Source of the DNA: Coprobacter tertius
Lineage (GTDB): Bacteria > Bacteroidota > Bacteroidia > Bacteroidales > Coprobacteraceae
Assembly (NCBI RefSeq): GCF_024330105.1
Contig: NZ_JANDHW010000008.1
Location: 93,143-157,142 of the forward strand
Direction: 5' to 3'
DNA length: 64,000 nt
Of this stretch, positions 16,369 to 25,650 are shown in pieces; positions within the stretch are counted from its first letter, which is position 1; every line of letters starts with the position of its first letter. The notes beneath the pieces were generated by a model, which did not search any database, was not told the origin of the DNA, and saw nothing but the letters and a program-made list of their open reading frames with translations. The position numbers and the translations under genes are program-made.

Positions 16369-19200
16369 TCAGAATACACGCATAGGCACACCCGGGCGTC
16401 CTCTGAAATCGCCTCCACGTTGAGGCCTAAAATCACCTTCCCGACCTCGTCCCGGACCACCATCAGGGCCGCTACCGCCTTTTTTACCGAAAGTATTAAA
16501 ACGATAGGTAAACGAAAGCATACAATAACTGGTAAGCACATTAGACTGAGTGTCTTGCATATAGTTACCCGTCACAGTACGTGAAATACTGTTACGCTGT
16601 TTCAGTATATCATATATTTTGAACAATAGCGTAGCGCTTTTCCCTTTCAAAAATTGATAAGATACTTCGGCATTCCACATATATACATTCTTCTGGATAC
16701 CGGTACCATATCCTTCCCGACCCGTATAATTAAAATCGGAACCCAGAATAATACTCCAAGGTAAATAAACGCTTACATTCGCCGAACCGCCGTAATTCAT
16801 CTGGTTACGGTCTTGTTGCCCCTGCAAACTATTACGGGTAAGTCGATACGAATAATTTCCTCCGAGTTCGAAATCGAACCAATCCGAACGGTAAGCAAAA
16901 CGCGGACGTTCGTTTATACTGAAGTCTCCGGTACGATTTCGTAAGCTCTCTCCCTTTCCCTGATTTACATAACCTATATTATTAGAATAGGAAAATCCCA
17001 AATCGTTGGAAATAGAAAATTTTTTATTGCGGAACGGCGTACTGAACATAGAACCCACACTCGCATTCCATACTCCGTTGACATTTATAGGCATCGTCGT
17101 CTGAATACCTGTTTCAGAATCATAAAAGGTCTTGTTTACAATACTGTTGCGTACTACACTGGCACGGCCGTATACACCGTAAGCCCGTTGCGTTTCACGC
17201 TGAAAAGAGCCGAAATTAAAATTAAGGCTGTTATTAAAATAAGAATTCAAATCGGGATTCCCCTTACTGATGCGTAAAGGATCGGTAATGTTCTTGACCG
17301 GTTGTAACTGGTCGATCGAAGGCTGCCCCGAACTTCCCCAATAATTTATACGCAAATAAGTCTGTTTATCGAACCGGTACATGAAATTAAAGAAAGGCGA
17401 ATAATTCACATCCACTCTTGCAGGCACACTTCTGTCTCCATCGATAAGGTTCTTCGATTCCATGCGTACAGCTTCGACATTCATTCCCACATTATAATTG
17501 AATTTTTCCCGTATTCCCCGCAAACCGATACTTCCCTGATGTGTATTGAATTTATTACGGGAACGGTTACTGTAGAGCGAATCGATAGGTTCTCCCGGTT
17601 TGGAAAGATCATAGTTAAAACGGTCGGCATTATTATAATTATATCGGTAAGAATAAGCAAACGAGAGAAAATGATTTTTCAATACCGGCTCTACATAAGA
17701 GAGGCGAGCTTGCATACTTCCATTCCAGTTATGATTATCGGTACGCTGACGTACGATACTCGTACTATCTACCAAATAAAAATGATTTTCACTGTAACTC
17801 AAGCCATCCTGTTCGGTATCGTTCAAACGGTAATTCATCGAAAGACTTATCTGGCGTCCTTTTTTATTTTTAAATTTACGGTTCAACATCAATCGCCCAT
17901 TAAAATTAAATCCGTTTCCATCGTTCGAGGAACTACTAACTCCACTATTTACACTATCCCGAGCGGCATTTCCTGCCAACAATGCCGAAGTGCCGTTACT
18001 TTCGTTCCATGATTTATTATAACCGATTTGGGGCATAAAATCGATAGTCGTTAACGTGTCCGGCTGCCATCTCAACCGCATATTCATGTTAAAATTCCGG
18101 CTGTTGCTATGACTGTTACTGTTGCTGTTCTCATAAGAAGTACTATCGGGAAGAAAGTTTTGACGTTCCGAATTTTGCCATGCTTTCCGATTAGCGCTCA
18201 CAAAACGGGCATCTGCACCTATTACCAGTTTATCCTTATCGGGAGTACCCCTGTTAAATATCAAAGCTCCTAATCCTGAAGTATTGATACCGCTATTGCC
18301 GCCGAAACCTCGTCCGGAATACATTCCAGCACCCAAATCGTCAGCACCTTCATTATTTGTATTATTTGCTTTACCTATTCCCATAAATTGCGTCTGATCG
18401 ATAAAATGGCCGACCATACCCCCTGCAACAAAACGGTCCTGAGTACCGTAACCAGCTTGAACGTTACCGAACCATCCCCGATTCATCCCTTTTTTTATGG
18501 TTAGATTTATCACCGTCTCATCGTTCCCGTCATCGACACCGGTAAGCCGTGCTTCATCCGATTTACGATCTACAACTTGTAATTTATCTACCATATCCAC
18601 CGGTAGATTCTTTGTTGCCATTTTAGGATCATCGGGGAAAAATTCTTTTCCGTCGACCAAAATTTTCTTAATTTCTTTTCCTCCGGATTTTATTTTTCCG
18701 TCAGAATCGACTTCAACTCCTGGAAGTTTCTTCAATAAATCTTCGACCACCGCATTAGGCTGGGTTTTATAAGAATCGGCATTAAACTCGAGAGTATCCT
18801 GCTTCACCACAACATCGGGTACCTTCCCTACAACAACAGCCTCTTTCAGCATAATTCCATTGGGTTGCATTCCTACGATACCCATACTCAACCGAGGCTG
18901 TGAAGAGGAAGCCTGAATATCTTTATTCACCGGTGTATATCCCAGATAAGTAAACGCAACCACATATTTTCCCGGATTAACCCTGAATGTATATCTACCC
19001 AATGTATCGGTAGTAGCAGAGGTCACAAAAGAACTATCTTTAGCCTTCAGTACACGTACTGTAACTAATTCCATAGCGATTTTTTCCACTTCATCCTGCA
19101 CGATACCCGAAACACGTATTTTCTGAGTTTGAGCTTTCACTTCAGAAATTGTACCGAATGCCATTAAACAGGCAATCATCACCAAATAAAAACGGGACAT
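16369..19200 (-). CDS. Outer-membrane beta-barrel protein (TonB-receptor-like, OMP_b-brl_3 type)
   Basis: Large outer-membrane protein of 943 residues. I start it at the ATG at 19200 because it opens a clean signal peptide (FYLVMIACLMAFGTISEVKA); the frame extends to a TTG at 19260 but adds a non-signal leader. After the signal come a carboxypeptidase-regulatory-like domain (about 30-110) and a plug-like domain (about 125-230; VDGKEFFPDDPKMATKNLP). A long barrel with many aromatic beta strands fills the rest. The C-terminal 35 residues are a glycine/arginine/proline-rich tail (GPDGGPGRGREGDF) closing with MRVF. The partner and substrate are unknown. Only 60 bp separate it from the radical SAM gene downstream. 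Confidence 0.85.
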   Translation of the reverse strand: MSRFYLVMIACLMAFGTISEVKAQTQKIRVSGIVQDEVEKIAMELVTVRVLKAKDSSFVTSATTDTLGRYTFRVNPGKYVVAFTYLGYTPVNKDIQASSSQPRLSMGIVGMQPNGIMLKEAVVVGKVPDVVVKQDTLEFNADSYKTQPNAVVEDLLKKLPGVEVDSDGKIKSGGKEIKKILVDGKEFFPDDPKMATKNLPVDMVDKLQVVDRKSDEARLTGVDDGNDETVINLTIKKGMNRGWFGNVQAGYGTQDRFVAGGMVGHFIDQTQFMGIGKANNTNNEGADDLGAGMYSGRGFGGNSGINTSGLGALIFNRGTPDKDKLVIGADARFVSANRKAWQNSERQNFLPDSTSYENSNSNSHSNSRNFNMNMRLRWQPDTLTTIDFMPQIGYNKSWNESNGTSALLAGNAARDSVNSGVSSSSNDGNGFNFNGRLMLNRKFKNKKGRQISLSMNYRLNDTEQDGLSYSENHFYLVDSTSIVRQRTDNHNWNGSMQARLSYVEPVLKNHFLSFAYSYRYNYNNADRFNYDLSKPGEPIDSLYSNRSRNKFNTHQGSIGLRGIREKFNYNVGMNVEAVRMESKNLIDGDRSVPARVDVNYSPFFNFMYRFDKQTYLRINYWGSSGQPSIDQLQPVKNITDPLRISKGNPDLNSYFNNSLNFNFGSFQRETQRAYGVYGRASVVRNSIVNKTFYDSETGIQTTMPINVNGVWNASVGSMFSTPFRNKKFSISNDLGFSYSNNIGYVNQGKGESLRNRTGDFSINERPRFAYRSDWFDFELGGNYSYRLTRNSLQGQQDRNQMNYGGSANVSVYLPWSIILGSDFNYTGREGYGTGIQKNVYMWNAEVSYQFLKGKSATLLFKIYDILKQRNSISRTVTGNYMQDTQSNVLTSYCMLSFTYRFNTFGKKGGSGPDGGPGRGREGDFRPQRGGDFRGRPGVPMRVF

Positions 19201-19443
19201 ATTTTTGTAAATAATATTTTTAATACTCCTCAATAAACTTTTACATTGCAGCTTCGACAATCAAATTTAGAAATGGTTTAAAAGTGTTTCGCGATTTTGC
19301 ATATTTTTAATAAAGCAGGTCTCGTTCTCATATATAAATACATTTTTTGGCATTTTTATCTTACATAAATACAAAACAATCGCAAGATGTGGCTATATTT
19401 GCAATTCTCGACACAAAGATAAAAATAAGTATATCCCCGAACA

Positions 19444-21270
19444 ATGAAAGATTTTATAAAGATTTTACTCCGGTTTGTGCCCCCCTATAAAAAATACTTG
19501 TTCCTGAATATTTTTTTCAACATTCTATCAACAGTATTGAGTTTATTTTCATTCGCGTTACTGATTCCCATACTTCAGATACTATTTAAAATAAATGAAG
19601 CGCACTATGAATATATGCAACTGGGAAGTGCATCTTTTAAAGACGTATTTATCAATAATTTTTATTATTACATTACACTCTTTATCGAGAATCATGGAGG
19701 AGCCCTTACCCTAATGCTTCTGGGAGCACTATTAGTAGTGATGACTTTTTTCAAAACATTTACCAGTTATCTGAGTTCTTATTTTATGATCCCCATTCGT
19801 TCGGGAGTCGTTCGAGATATACGTAACTACGTATTCAGCAAGGTCGTAAGTTTACCTATCGGATTTTTCACAACCGAACGAAAAGGAGATGTAATGGCCC
19901 GTATGACCGGAGATGTTTCCGAAATAGAAAATTCTATCATGTCGTCTCTCGACATGATGTTTAAAAACCCGATCATGATCATCGTATACCTTACAACGAT
20001 GTTCTTAGTAAGTTGGCAATTAACCCTGTTTGTCATGGTACTCTTACCTATCAGCGGTTATATAATGGGAAAAGTCGGGAAAAAACTGAAAAGAAACTCG
20101 GTAGAAGCACAACAACAATGGGGTACCCTTATGGCGCAAATAGAAGAAACGTTAGGAGGTTTACGTATTATAAAAGCGTTTAACGCCGAAAGAAAAATTA
20201 AAGATCGCTTTATCACGGCCAACAATAAATTTTTTAAACTGACCAATCGTATTAGCCGACGCCAGGCTCTCGCCCACCCGATGAGCGAATTTTTAGGGAC
20301 ATTTACCATCGCTATTGTCTTATGGTACGGAGGATCTCTTATCCTGGGAGGGAAAAGCAGTATCGACGCAGCTTCGTTTATTTACTACCTCGTTATTTTT
20401 TACAGTATTATAAATCCGGCAAAAGATTTTTCAAAAGCGGCTTATGCCGTACAAAGAGGTCTTGCTTCTATGGAACGTGTCGATAAAATATTATCGGCTG
20501 AAAACCCGATAAAAAGCCCCGAACATCCGGTAAATAAGTCTTCTTTAGATAAAAAAATCGAGTATCGAAACGTATCTTTCAAATATAAAACCGACTGGGT
20601 TATAAAAGATGTTTCTATCGAAATACCCAAAGGTCAAACCATCGCCCTGGTAGGACAATCAGGTTCAGGGAAATCTACTATGGCCGATTTGCTTCCTCGC
20701 TTTTACGACGTAGATAAGGGTGGAGTATTTATCGACGGGGTAAACATAAAAGATATGACACCTCTGCAATTACGTTCTATGATGGGAAATGTCAATCAGG
20801 AAGCGATCCTTTTTAATGATACATTTTTCAACAATATCGCTTTCGGCGTAGAAGGAGCAACAATGGAACGAGTTATCGAAGCCGCTAAAATAGCAAATGC
20901 CCATGACTTTATTATTGCTACCGAAAACGGTTACGATACCAATATCGGCGATCGGGGATGCCGTTTGTCGGGAGGTCAGCGACAACGAATCAGTATAGCT
21001 CGGGCCATACTAAAAAATCCAGCCATCCTGATCCTCGACGAGGCGACATCAGCCCTCGATACCGAGTCGGAACGTCTGGTTCAAGAAGCGCTTGAAAACC
21101 TGATGAAAAACCGAACTACAATCGTTATCGCACACCGCTTATCTACCATAAAAGACGCTAATAAAATATATGTTATGCACGAAGGCGAAATTGTAGAAGA
21201 AGGGACACATGACGAACTTATCGCACTCAATCGTTATTACAAGAGGCTTGTCGACATGCAGAAATTTTAA
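19444..21270 (+). CDS. MsbA-like ABC exporter (fused permease and ATPase)
   Basis: Half-size ABC exporter of 608 residues that would work as a homodimer in the inner membrane. Six transmembrane helices fill about 1-330. The nucleotide-binding domain (about 360-605) has Walker A GQSGSGKST, signature LSGGQRQRISIARAI, Walker B AILILDEATSALD and the switch His in IVIAHRLSTI. The family includes MsbA, the lipid A-core flippase, and multidrug exporters; a lipid role fits but is not proven. A -7 promoter element TATATTTG lies at 19394-19401 without an obvious -33. Both flanking genes appear to be separate transcription units. Confidence 0.9.
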   Translation: MKDFIKILLRFVPPYKKYLFLNIFFNILSTVLSLFSFALLIPILQILFKINEAHYEYMQLGSASFKDVFINNFYYYITLFIENHGGALTLMLLGALLVVMTFFKTFTSYLSSYFMIPIRSGVVRDIRNYVFSKVVSLPIGFFTTERKGDVMARMTGDVSEIENSIMSSLDMMFKNPIMIIVYLTTMFLVSWQLTLFVMVLLPISGYIMGKVGKKLKRNSVEAQQQWGTLMAQIEETLGGLRIIKAFNAERKIKDRFITANNKFFKLTNRISRRQALAHPMSEFLGTFTIAIVLWYGGSLILGGKSSIDAASFIYYLVIFYSIINPAKDFSKAAYAVQRGLASMERVDKILSAENPIKSPEHPVNKSSLDKKIEYRNVSFKYKTDWVIKDVSIEIPKGQTIALVGQSGSGKSTMADLLPRFYDVDKGGVFIDGVNIKDMTPLQLRSMMGNVNQEAILFNDTFFNNIAFGVEGATMERVIEAAKIANAHDFIIATENGYDTNIGDRGCRLSGGQRQRISIARAILKNPAILILDEATSALDTESERLVQEALENLMKNRTTIVIAHRLSTIKDANKIYVMHEGEIVEEGTHDELIALNRYYKRLVDMQKF

Positions 21271-21352
21271 TATCCCGGTAAAATAATATAAACATTTTCT
21301 CTAACCGGAAATTGTTTTTGCATAGCTAAACGAGTTTTTTTATTTCTTTTCA

Positions 21353-21381
21353 TTGTATTTGTAAAAAAGAGAATACCTTTG
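21353..21381 (+). promoter_or_regulatory. Bacteroides-type promoter before the 138-residue ORF
   Basis: TTG (21353-21355), 18-bp gap, then TACCTTTG (21374-21381), a full match to TAnnTTTG. Transcription should start about 21386-21389, at or next to the first ATG (21389), so the mRNA would be leaderless or have a leader of about 10 bases if the second ATG (21398) is used. Confidence 0.6.
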
Positions 21382-21388
21382 TAAGATC

Positions 21389-21805
21389 ATGTCGACTATG
21401 GGAAAGACTCTTAAATATATTCTGATGGCATTTTTCGTTACGATAGCCGTAAGTACGGCTATCGTACGAAATACCATTTCCCAAAAACTGACCAACTACG
21501 AAGGCATTACTTCCGGCCTTTTTTATGGAGAACAATCGACGAATAACGGGAAAAATATTGCGTTTTTAAACGCAATACAGAACGATACACCTTTCCTGAT
21601 TACCACACAAGATAATCCTGTGCCTTCATTTTTGAGAGCAGGTCAAAAAAACAATCATCATTTACAATTCAAACAAGATCTTATCGGTACAGAGTCTTAT
21701 TTATATATCGCATATAAATCGACTCTTCGAAGCCATACTCAACATTATTCCTTATTAAGAAGTAAAGGGCACTACCTTTATTCTCTATGTAAACTCCTGA
21801 TTTAG
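21389..21805 (+). CDS. Hypothetical exported or membrane-anchored protein
   Basis: 138 residues, no family recognised. Residues 8-26 (LKYILMAFFVTIAVSTAIV) form one hydrophobic segment that could be a signal anchor; the remainder is polar, rich in Ser, Asn and His. A good Bacteroides promoter ends 8 bases before the ATG, the best evidence that it is a real gene. The second Met (21398) is an equally good start. The opposite strand carries no competing gene with signals. It is followed by two hairpins. Confidence 0.55.
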   Translation: MSTMGKTLKYILMAFFVTIAVSTAIVRNTISQKLTNYEGITSGLFYGEQSTNNGKNIAFLNAIQNDTPFLITTQDNPVPSFLRAGQKNNHHLQFKQDLIGTESYLYIAYKSTLRSHTQHYSLLRSKGHYLYSLCKLLI

Positions 21806-21865
21806 CGGTTATTATTTTGTAACATTTTACTTTTCGGACTGCGGATTTGGAAAGAAGAAAACGTA

Positions 21866-21934
21866 TACCCATAAACATTCTTATGGGTAAGCAGCAAACA
21901 TATATATCTTCCTTCAACAACAGGGAAGATATAT
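21866..21934 (+). repeat. Two tandem hairpins between hypothetical genes
   Basis: First: TACCCATAA (21866-21874) pairs with TTATGGGTA (21881-21889), loop 6. Second: ATATATCTTCC (21902-21912) pairs with GGAAGATATAT (21924-21934), loop 11. Neither has a downstream T run. They could be a termination or mRNA-stability region after the 138-residue ORF, or leader structure of the next gene. Confidence 0.45.
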
Positions 21935-21980
21935 CCCGCACATTTTAATCACAAATTATATAACGCTAAAAACTAAAAAA

Positions 21981-22472
21981 ATGAATTCTGAGATCATATA
22001 TAAAAAAGGAATATCTTTAATCGGGTGCATACTATTAATAGCAGGTATAATAATCGTTTATGCACAAACTTTACTCGATGTTACGGCAACGTCGGCCAAG
22101 CTGGCCCTAATGCTGGTAGGAGCGGTTTGTATTTTAGTGGGTCTCGTTAAATTATTAATGGGGAAAAAATATATTATTTATCAGGGAAGCGGTAGTAAAG
22201 TAAAAAATATGAATCTGTTTTTCGACTCTCACGAAATAAATAAATTACAGGGATTACTCGAATCAAAACAATTCGAATACCTGCAAAAATTGAAACCTGC
22301 AGAAGGAAACAAAGCCGGAGTCAGACTCGATCTTCTTGTATCAGAAGATAAAAAATTCGCCGCAGCACAGGTATTTCAGTTTATCCCGTTTAAATACGAA
22401 CCAGCCAGTGATTTAATAAATTTCTATGACGAAGACGCTGCAACTTTATCTAAATACATTCCCGCACAATAA
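21981..22472 (+). CDS. Conserved-looking hypothetical two-helix membrane protein
   Basis: 163 residues, no named domain recognised. Two hydrophobic helices at about 10-28 (LIGCILLIAGIIIVYAQ) and 40-58 (LALMLVGAVCILVGLVKLL) form a hairpin. A soluble, mixed-charge C-terminal domain of about 100 residues (from KKYIIYQGSGSKVKN on) would face the cytoplasm. The composition is like that of its neighbours and a clear terminator follows, so I regard it as a real gene. Function unknown. Confidence 0.75.
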   Translation: MNSEIIYKKGISLIGCILLIAGIIIVYAQTLLDVTATSAKLALMLVGAVCILVGLVKLLMGKKYIIYQGSGSKVKNMNLFFDSHEINKLQGLLESKQFEYLQKLKPAEGNKAGVRLDLLVSEDKKFAAAQVFQFIPFKYEPASDLINFYDEDAATLSKYIPAQ

Positions 22473-22501
22473 GTAGGGAATTCACAACCTTATTTTTTTC
22501 C

Positions 22502-22540
22502 AATTCCACCCGAGCTTTACAGTCAGGGTGGAATTTTATT
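22502..22540 (+). terminator. Terminator upstream of susC
   Basis: AATTCCACCC (22502-22511) pairs exactly with GGGTGGAATT (22526-22535), loop 14, followed by TTATTTTAAT. It ends the 163-residue gene and isolates the Sus-like operon. Confidence 0.75.
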
Positions 22541-22634
22541 TTAATACTCCGAATCTTAAAAAGAGACCGAACAAAAACAAATTGTAACAACCAAATGTTT
22601 ATGTAGGAAAAACAACCCATAAAACTTTTCTTAC

Positions 22635-25607
22635 ATGGAACACGTACATTTAAAAACGGGCTGGAAGATGTTCCTTACCCTGTTAGCAGGACTTTTCTTC
22701 GCCCTCGATGTCTCCGCCCAAAAAATTACCGTACAGGGTACGGTAAAAGATCAGGCTGGCGAGCCGGTTACAGGAGCAAATGTTATTGTAAAAGGGGAGA
22801 CACACGGAACAATGACGGATATCGATGGTCATTTCCGCATCGATGCTCCGGGAAACGGTATTCTTACATTCTCCTTTATAGGTTATACAACAAAAGATGT
22901 TCCTATAGAAAACCGTACCCAAATAAATGTTATACTGGAAGAAAACGTATTCTCGCTGGGAGAAGTCGTTGCGATAGGATACGGTACAGTGAAAAAAAGT
23001 GATGCTACCGGAGCTGTAACAACAATAAAACCCGATGAGGTGAACAAAGGTCTGGCCACCTCAGCTCAGGATCTTCTCGTAGGAGCAACTCCGGGTGTTG
23101 TCGTCACCCTGAATGGGGGTAAACCCGAAGGAGGGGGCGATATCCGTATTCGTGGAGGATCATCACTGAACGCTACTAACGACCCACTAATCGTTATCGA
23201 CGGAGTACCGGTAGATAATTCGGGTATTACGGGTATGTCTAATGCTCTAAGCATGATTCCCCCTGACAACATCGAATCGTTTACGATTCTCAAAGATGCG
23301 TCAGCTACTGCTATTTACGGTTCTCGCGCATCGAACGGAGTAATTATAATTACGACCAAAAAAGGGACCAGCGGACGACCGCAAATCAATTTTAACGCAA
23401 ATGTTTCGGTAAATACTCCTCGAAAAAAAGTCGGAGTTTACGACGCATCGGAATTCAGAGGTATCGTTGCCGAACGATACGGAATGGGAAGTCAGGCTTA
23501 CGCTTTACTGGGCAATTATAACACAAACTGGCAGGATGAGATATTGCGTACGACTGTCAGTTCAGACTATAACCTGAGCGTTGGCGGACAGTATAAGATA
23601 CTTCCTTATCGCGTATCGGTAACCTATACCAATCAAAACGGTATCCTAAAAACTTCATCGATGAACCGTACTACTGCATCGATAACTCTTACGCCTAAAT
23701 TTTTTAATAATACATTAAGTGTAACTGCCAATGTAAAAGGGATGTACATACGTAACCAATTCGCTGACGAAAATGCAATCGGAGTCGCTCCCAGTTTCGA
23801 TCCGACTCAACCGGTTAAAGTCCCCGAACAAGAAATCGGTAACGGTTATTTTATGTGGTTGCGTCCCAACGGGTCGGTAATCGATATCGCACCTCTCAAC
23901 CCAGCTTCGTTACTCGACGAACGTTCGATGGTTGCTAAAGTATACCGAAGCGTAGGTAACCTACAACTCGATTATGTCATGCCGTTCCTTCCCGAATTAA
24001 GGGCAAACCTGAATTTAGGATATGACGTATCAAAAAGTAACCAACCGAATAAAATGTATCCCAACTCACCCATTACTTACAAAGAGAATAAAAAATTGGG
24101 GCTGGGACAAACCGAAAAATTAAAACAATTCAAACGAAACGAATTACTCGATTTTTATCTGAACTATAAGAACTCATTCGATCAGATACGAAGCGACCTC
24201 GACGTAATGGCCGGTTATTCATGGCAACGTTTTTATAAAGACGGCAGTACCAACACGACCTTAATGCCCGACGATGAACCGTGGTTTTATAGCAGTTACG
24301 CCGACCATTTACAATTATTATCGTTCTTCGGACGTATCAACTATACATTTAAAAATACATATTTGTTAACGTTCACTTTACGTGGTGATGCCACTTCCCG
24401 TTTTTCGAAAGACCACCGCTGGGGAACTTTCCCATCGGTAGCTTTGGGATGGAAAATAATAAACGAACCGTTTATGCAGCGTGCCACCGATGTAATGAAC
24501 GAGTTGAAACTCAGACTAGGCTACGGAGTTACCGGTCAGCAGGATATAAGTAACAGCTATTTCCCTTATCTTCCTTTATATTCGCTGGGTTACCCGACTG
24601 CCGCCTATCCTTTCGGAGACACGTATTATAATACCTTACGCGCCGACGGATTCGATCCGGATATTAAATGGGAAGAAACCACAACCTATAATATCGGCCT
24701 TGATTTCGGATTCTTAAATAATACCATCAATGGTTCTATCGATTATTACTATCGTAAAACAAATGACCTGATAAGCCAAATACCGGTACCAGCAGGTTCA
24801 AACCTGACAAACGAAATTTATACCAACATCGGTAGCTTGCGAAACGAGGGTATCGAATTCAGCATTAATGCCAAGCCTATCGTGACAAACAATGTACAAT
24901 GGGATGTAGGATTTAATATTGCTTGGAACTCGAACAAAATTACCAAATTGAACCGGAACAACGATCCCGATTATTACATCCCGGTAGGTGGTATCAGTGG
25001 AGGAACAGGCAATACGGTACAGGCGCACAAAGTTGGTTATCCGGCATTCAGCTATCTGCTATACGAACAAGTTTACGATAAAGACGGGAAACCTATCGAA
25101 GGATTATATGTCGACCGTAATGGAGACGGGATTATCGACGAAAACGATAAACGTTTATATAAGAGCCGCGACCCGAAAGTCATCATGAGTTTCACGACAA
25201 AAGTAAATTTTTATCATTTCGACTTCAGTCTCGCTTTACGTGCCAACCTCGGGAACTATGTTTATGACAATGTATTGTCCAACAATTCGAGCTACTCGGC
25301 CATTTATAACAGTGCAGGATATTTAAACAACCTGGTAAAACGAGGACAAAAATTCCAGGGTCCACAATATATGAGCGACTATTATCTTAAAAATGCGGGG
25401 TTCCTTCGCTGCGATCATATCACGCTCGGATATACCTGGGATAATTTGTTGAAAAATAAGATGAACCTGAGATTGTACGGAGCCGTACAAAACCCGTTCG
25501 TAATCACAAAATACAAAGGACTCGATCCTGAAGTATTCTCGGGTATAGATAATAATGTATATCCACGTCCTACAACCTATATGTTAGGTGTTATACTCAC
25601 TTACTGA
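22635..25607 (+). CDS. SusC/RagA-family TonB-linked outer-membrane protein
   Basis: TonB-dependent importer of 990 residues that forms the outer-membrane channel of a SusCD pair. It has an N-terminal signal peptide (FLTLLAGLFFALDVSA), a carboxypeptidase-regulatory-like domain at about 30-115 (VQGTVKDQAGEPVTGANV), and a plug at about 120-240 (RIRGGSSLNATNDPLIVIDG; ATAIYGSRASNGVI). The 22-stranded barrel follows, ending with a terminal aromatic strand (YMLGVILTY). The TonB-box region lies around VVAIGYGTVKK. susD follows after 43 bp and a SusE-like gene after that. The glycan imported cannot be read from sequence, and no glycoside hydrolase or lyase gene is adjacent. Confidence 0.95.
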   Translation: MEHVHLKTGWKMFLTLLAGLFFALDVSAQKITVQGTVKDQAGEPVTGANVIVKGETHGTMTDIDGHFRIDAPGNGILTFSFIGYTTKDVPIENRTQINVILEENVFSLGEVVAIGYGTVKKSDATGAVTTIKPDEVNKGLATSAQDLLVGATPGVVVTLNGGKPEGGGDIRIRGGSSLNATNDPLIVIDGVPVDNSGITGMSNALSMIPPDNIESFTILKDASATAIYGSRASNGVIIITTKKGTSGRPQINFNANVSVNTPRKKVGVYDASEFRGIVAERYGMGSQAYALLGNYNTNWQDEILRTTVSSDYNLSVGGQYKILPYRVSVTYTNQNGILKTSSMNRTTASITLTPKFFNNTLSVTANVKGMYIRNQFADENAIGVAPSFDPTQPVKVPEQEIGNGYFMWLRPNGSVIDIAPLNPASLLDERSMVAKVYRSVGNLQLDYVMPFLPELRANLNLGYDVSKSNQPNKMYPNSPITYKENKKLGLGQTEKLKQFKRNELLDFYLNYKNSFDQIRSDLDVMAGYSWQRFYKDGSTNTTLMPDDEPWFYSSYADHLQLLSFFGRINYTFKNTYLLTFTLRGDATSRFSKDHRWGTFPSVALGWKIINEPFMQRATDVMNELKLRLGYGVTGQQDISNSYFPYLPLYSLGYPTAAYPFGDTYYNTLRADGFDPDIKWEETTTYNIGLDFGFLNNTINGSIDYYYRKTNDLISQIPVPAGSNLTNEIYTNIGSLRNEGIEFSINAKPIVTNNVQWDVGFNIAWNSNKITKLNRNNDPDYYIPVGGISGGTGNTVQAHKVGYPAFSYLLYEQVYDKDGKPIEGLYVDRNGDGIIDENDKRLYKSRDPKVIMSFTTKVNFYHFDFSLALRANLGNYVYDNVLSNNSSYSAIYNSAGYLNNLVKRGQKFQGPQYMSDYYLKNAGFLRCDHITLGYTWDNLLKNKMNLRLYGAVQNPFVITKYKGLDPEVFSGIDNNVYPRPTTYMLGVILTY

Positions 25608-25650
25608 TAAACGAAGGAATAAAATACTAACAGATAAACGAGATCATATT

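Noticed and set aside
16305..16541. 78-residue ORF opposite the end of the barrel protein gene
   Set aside because: It lies on the same strand but in another frame inside the barrel protein coding sequence, with no promoter or family signal.
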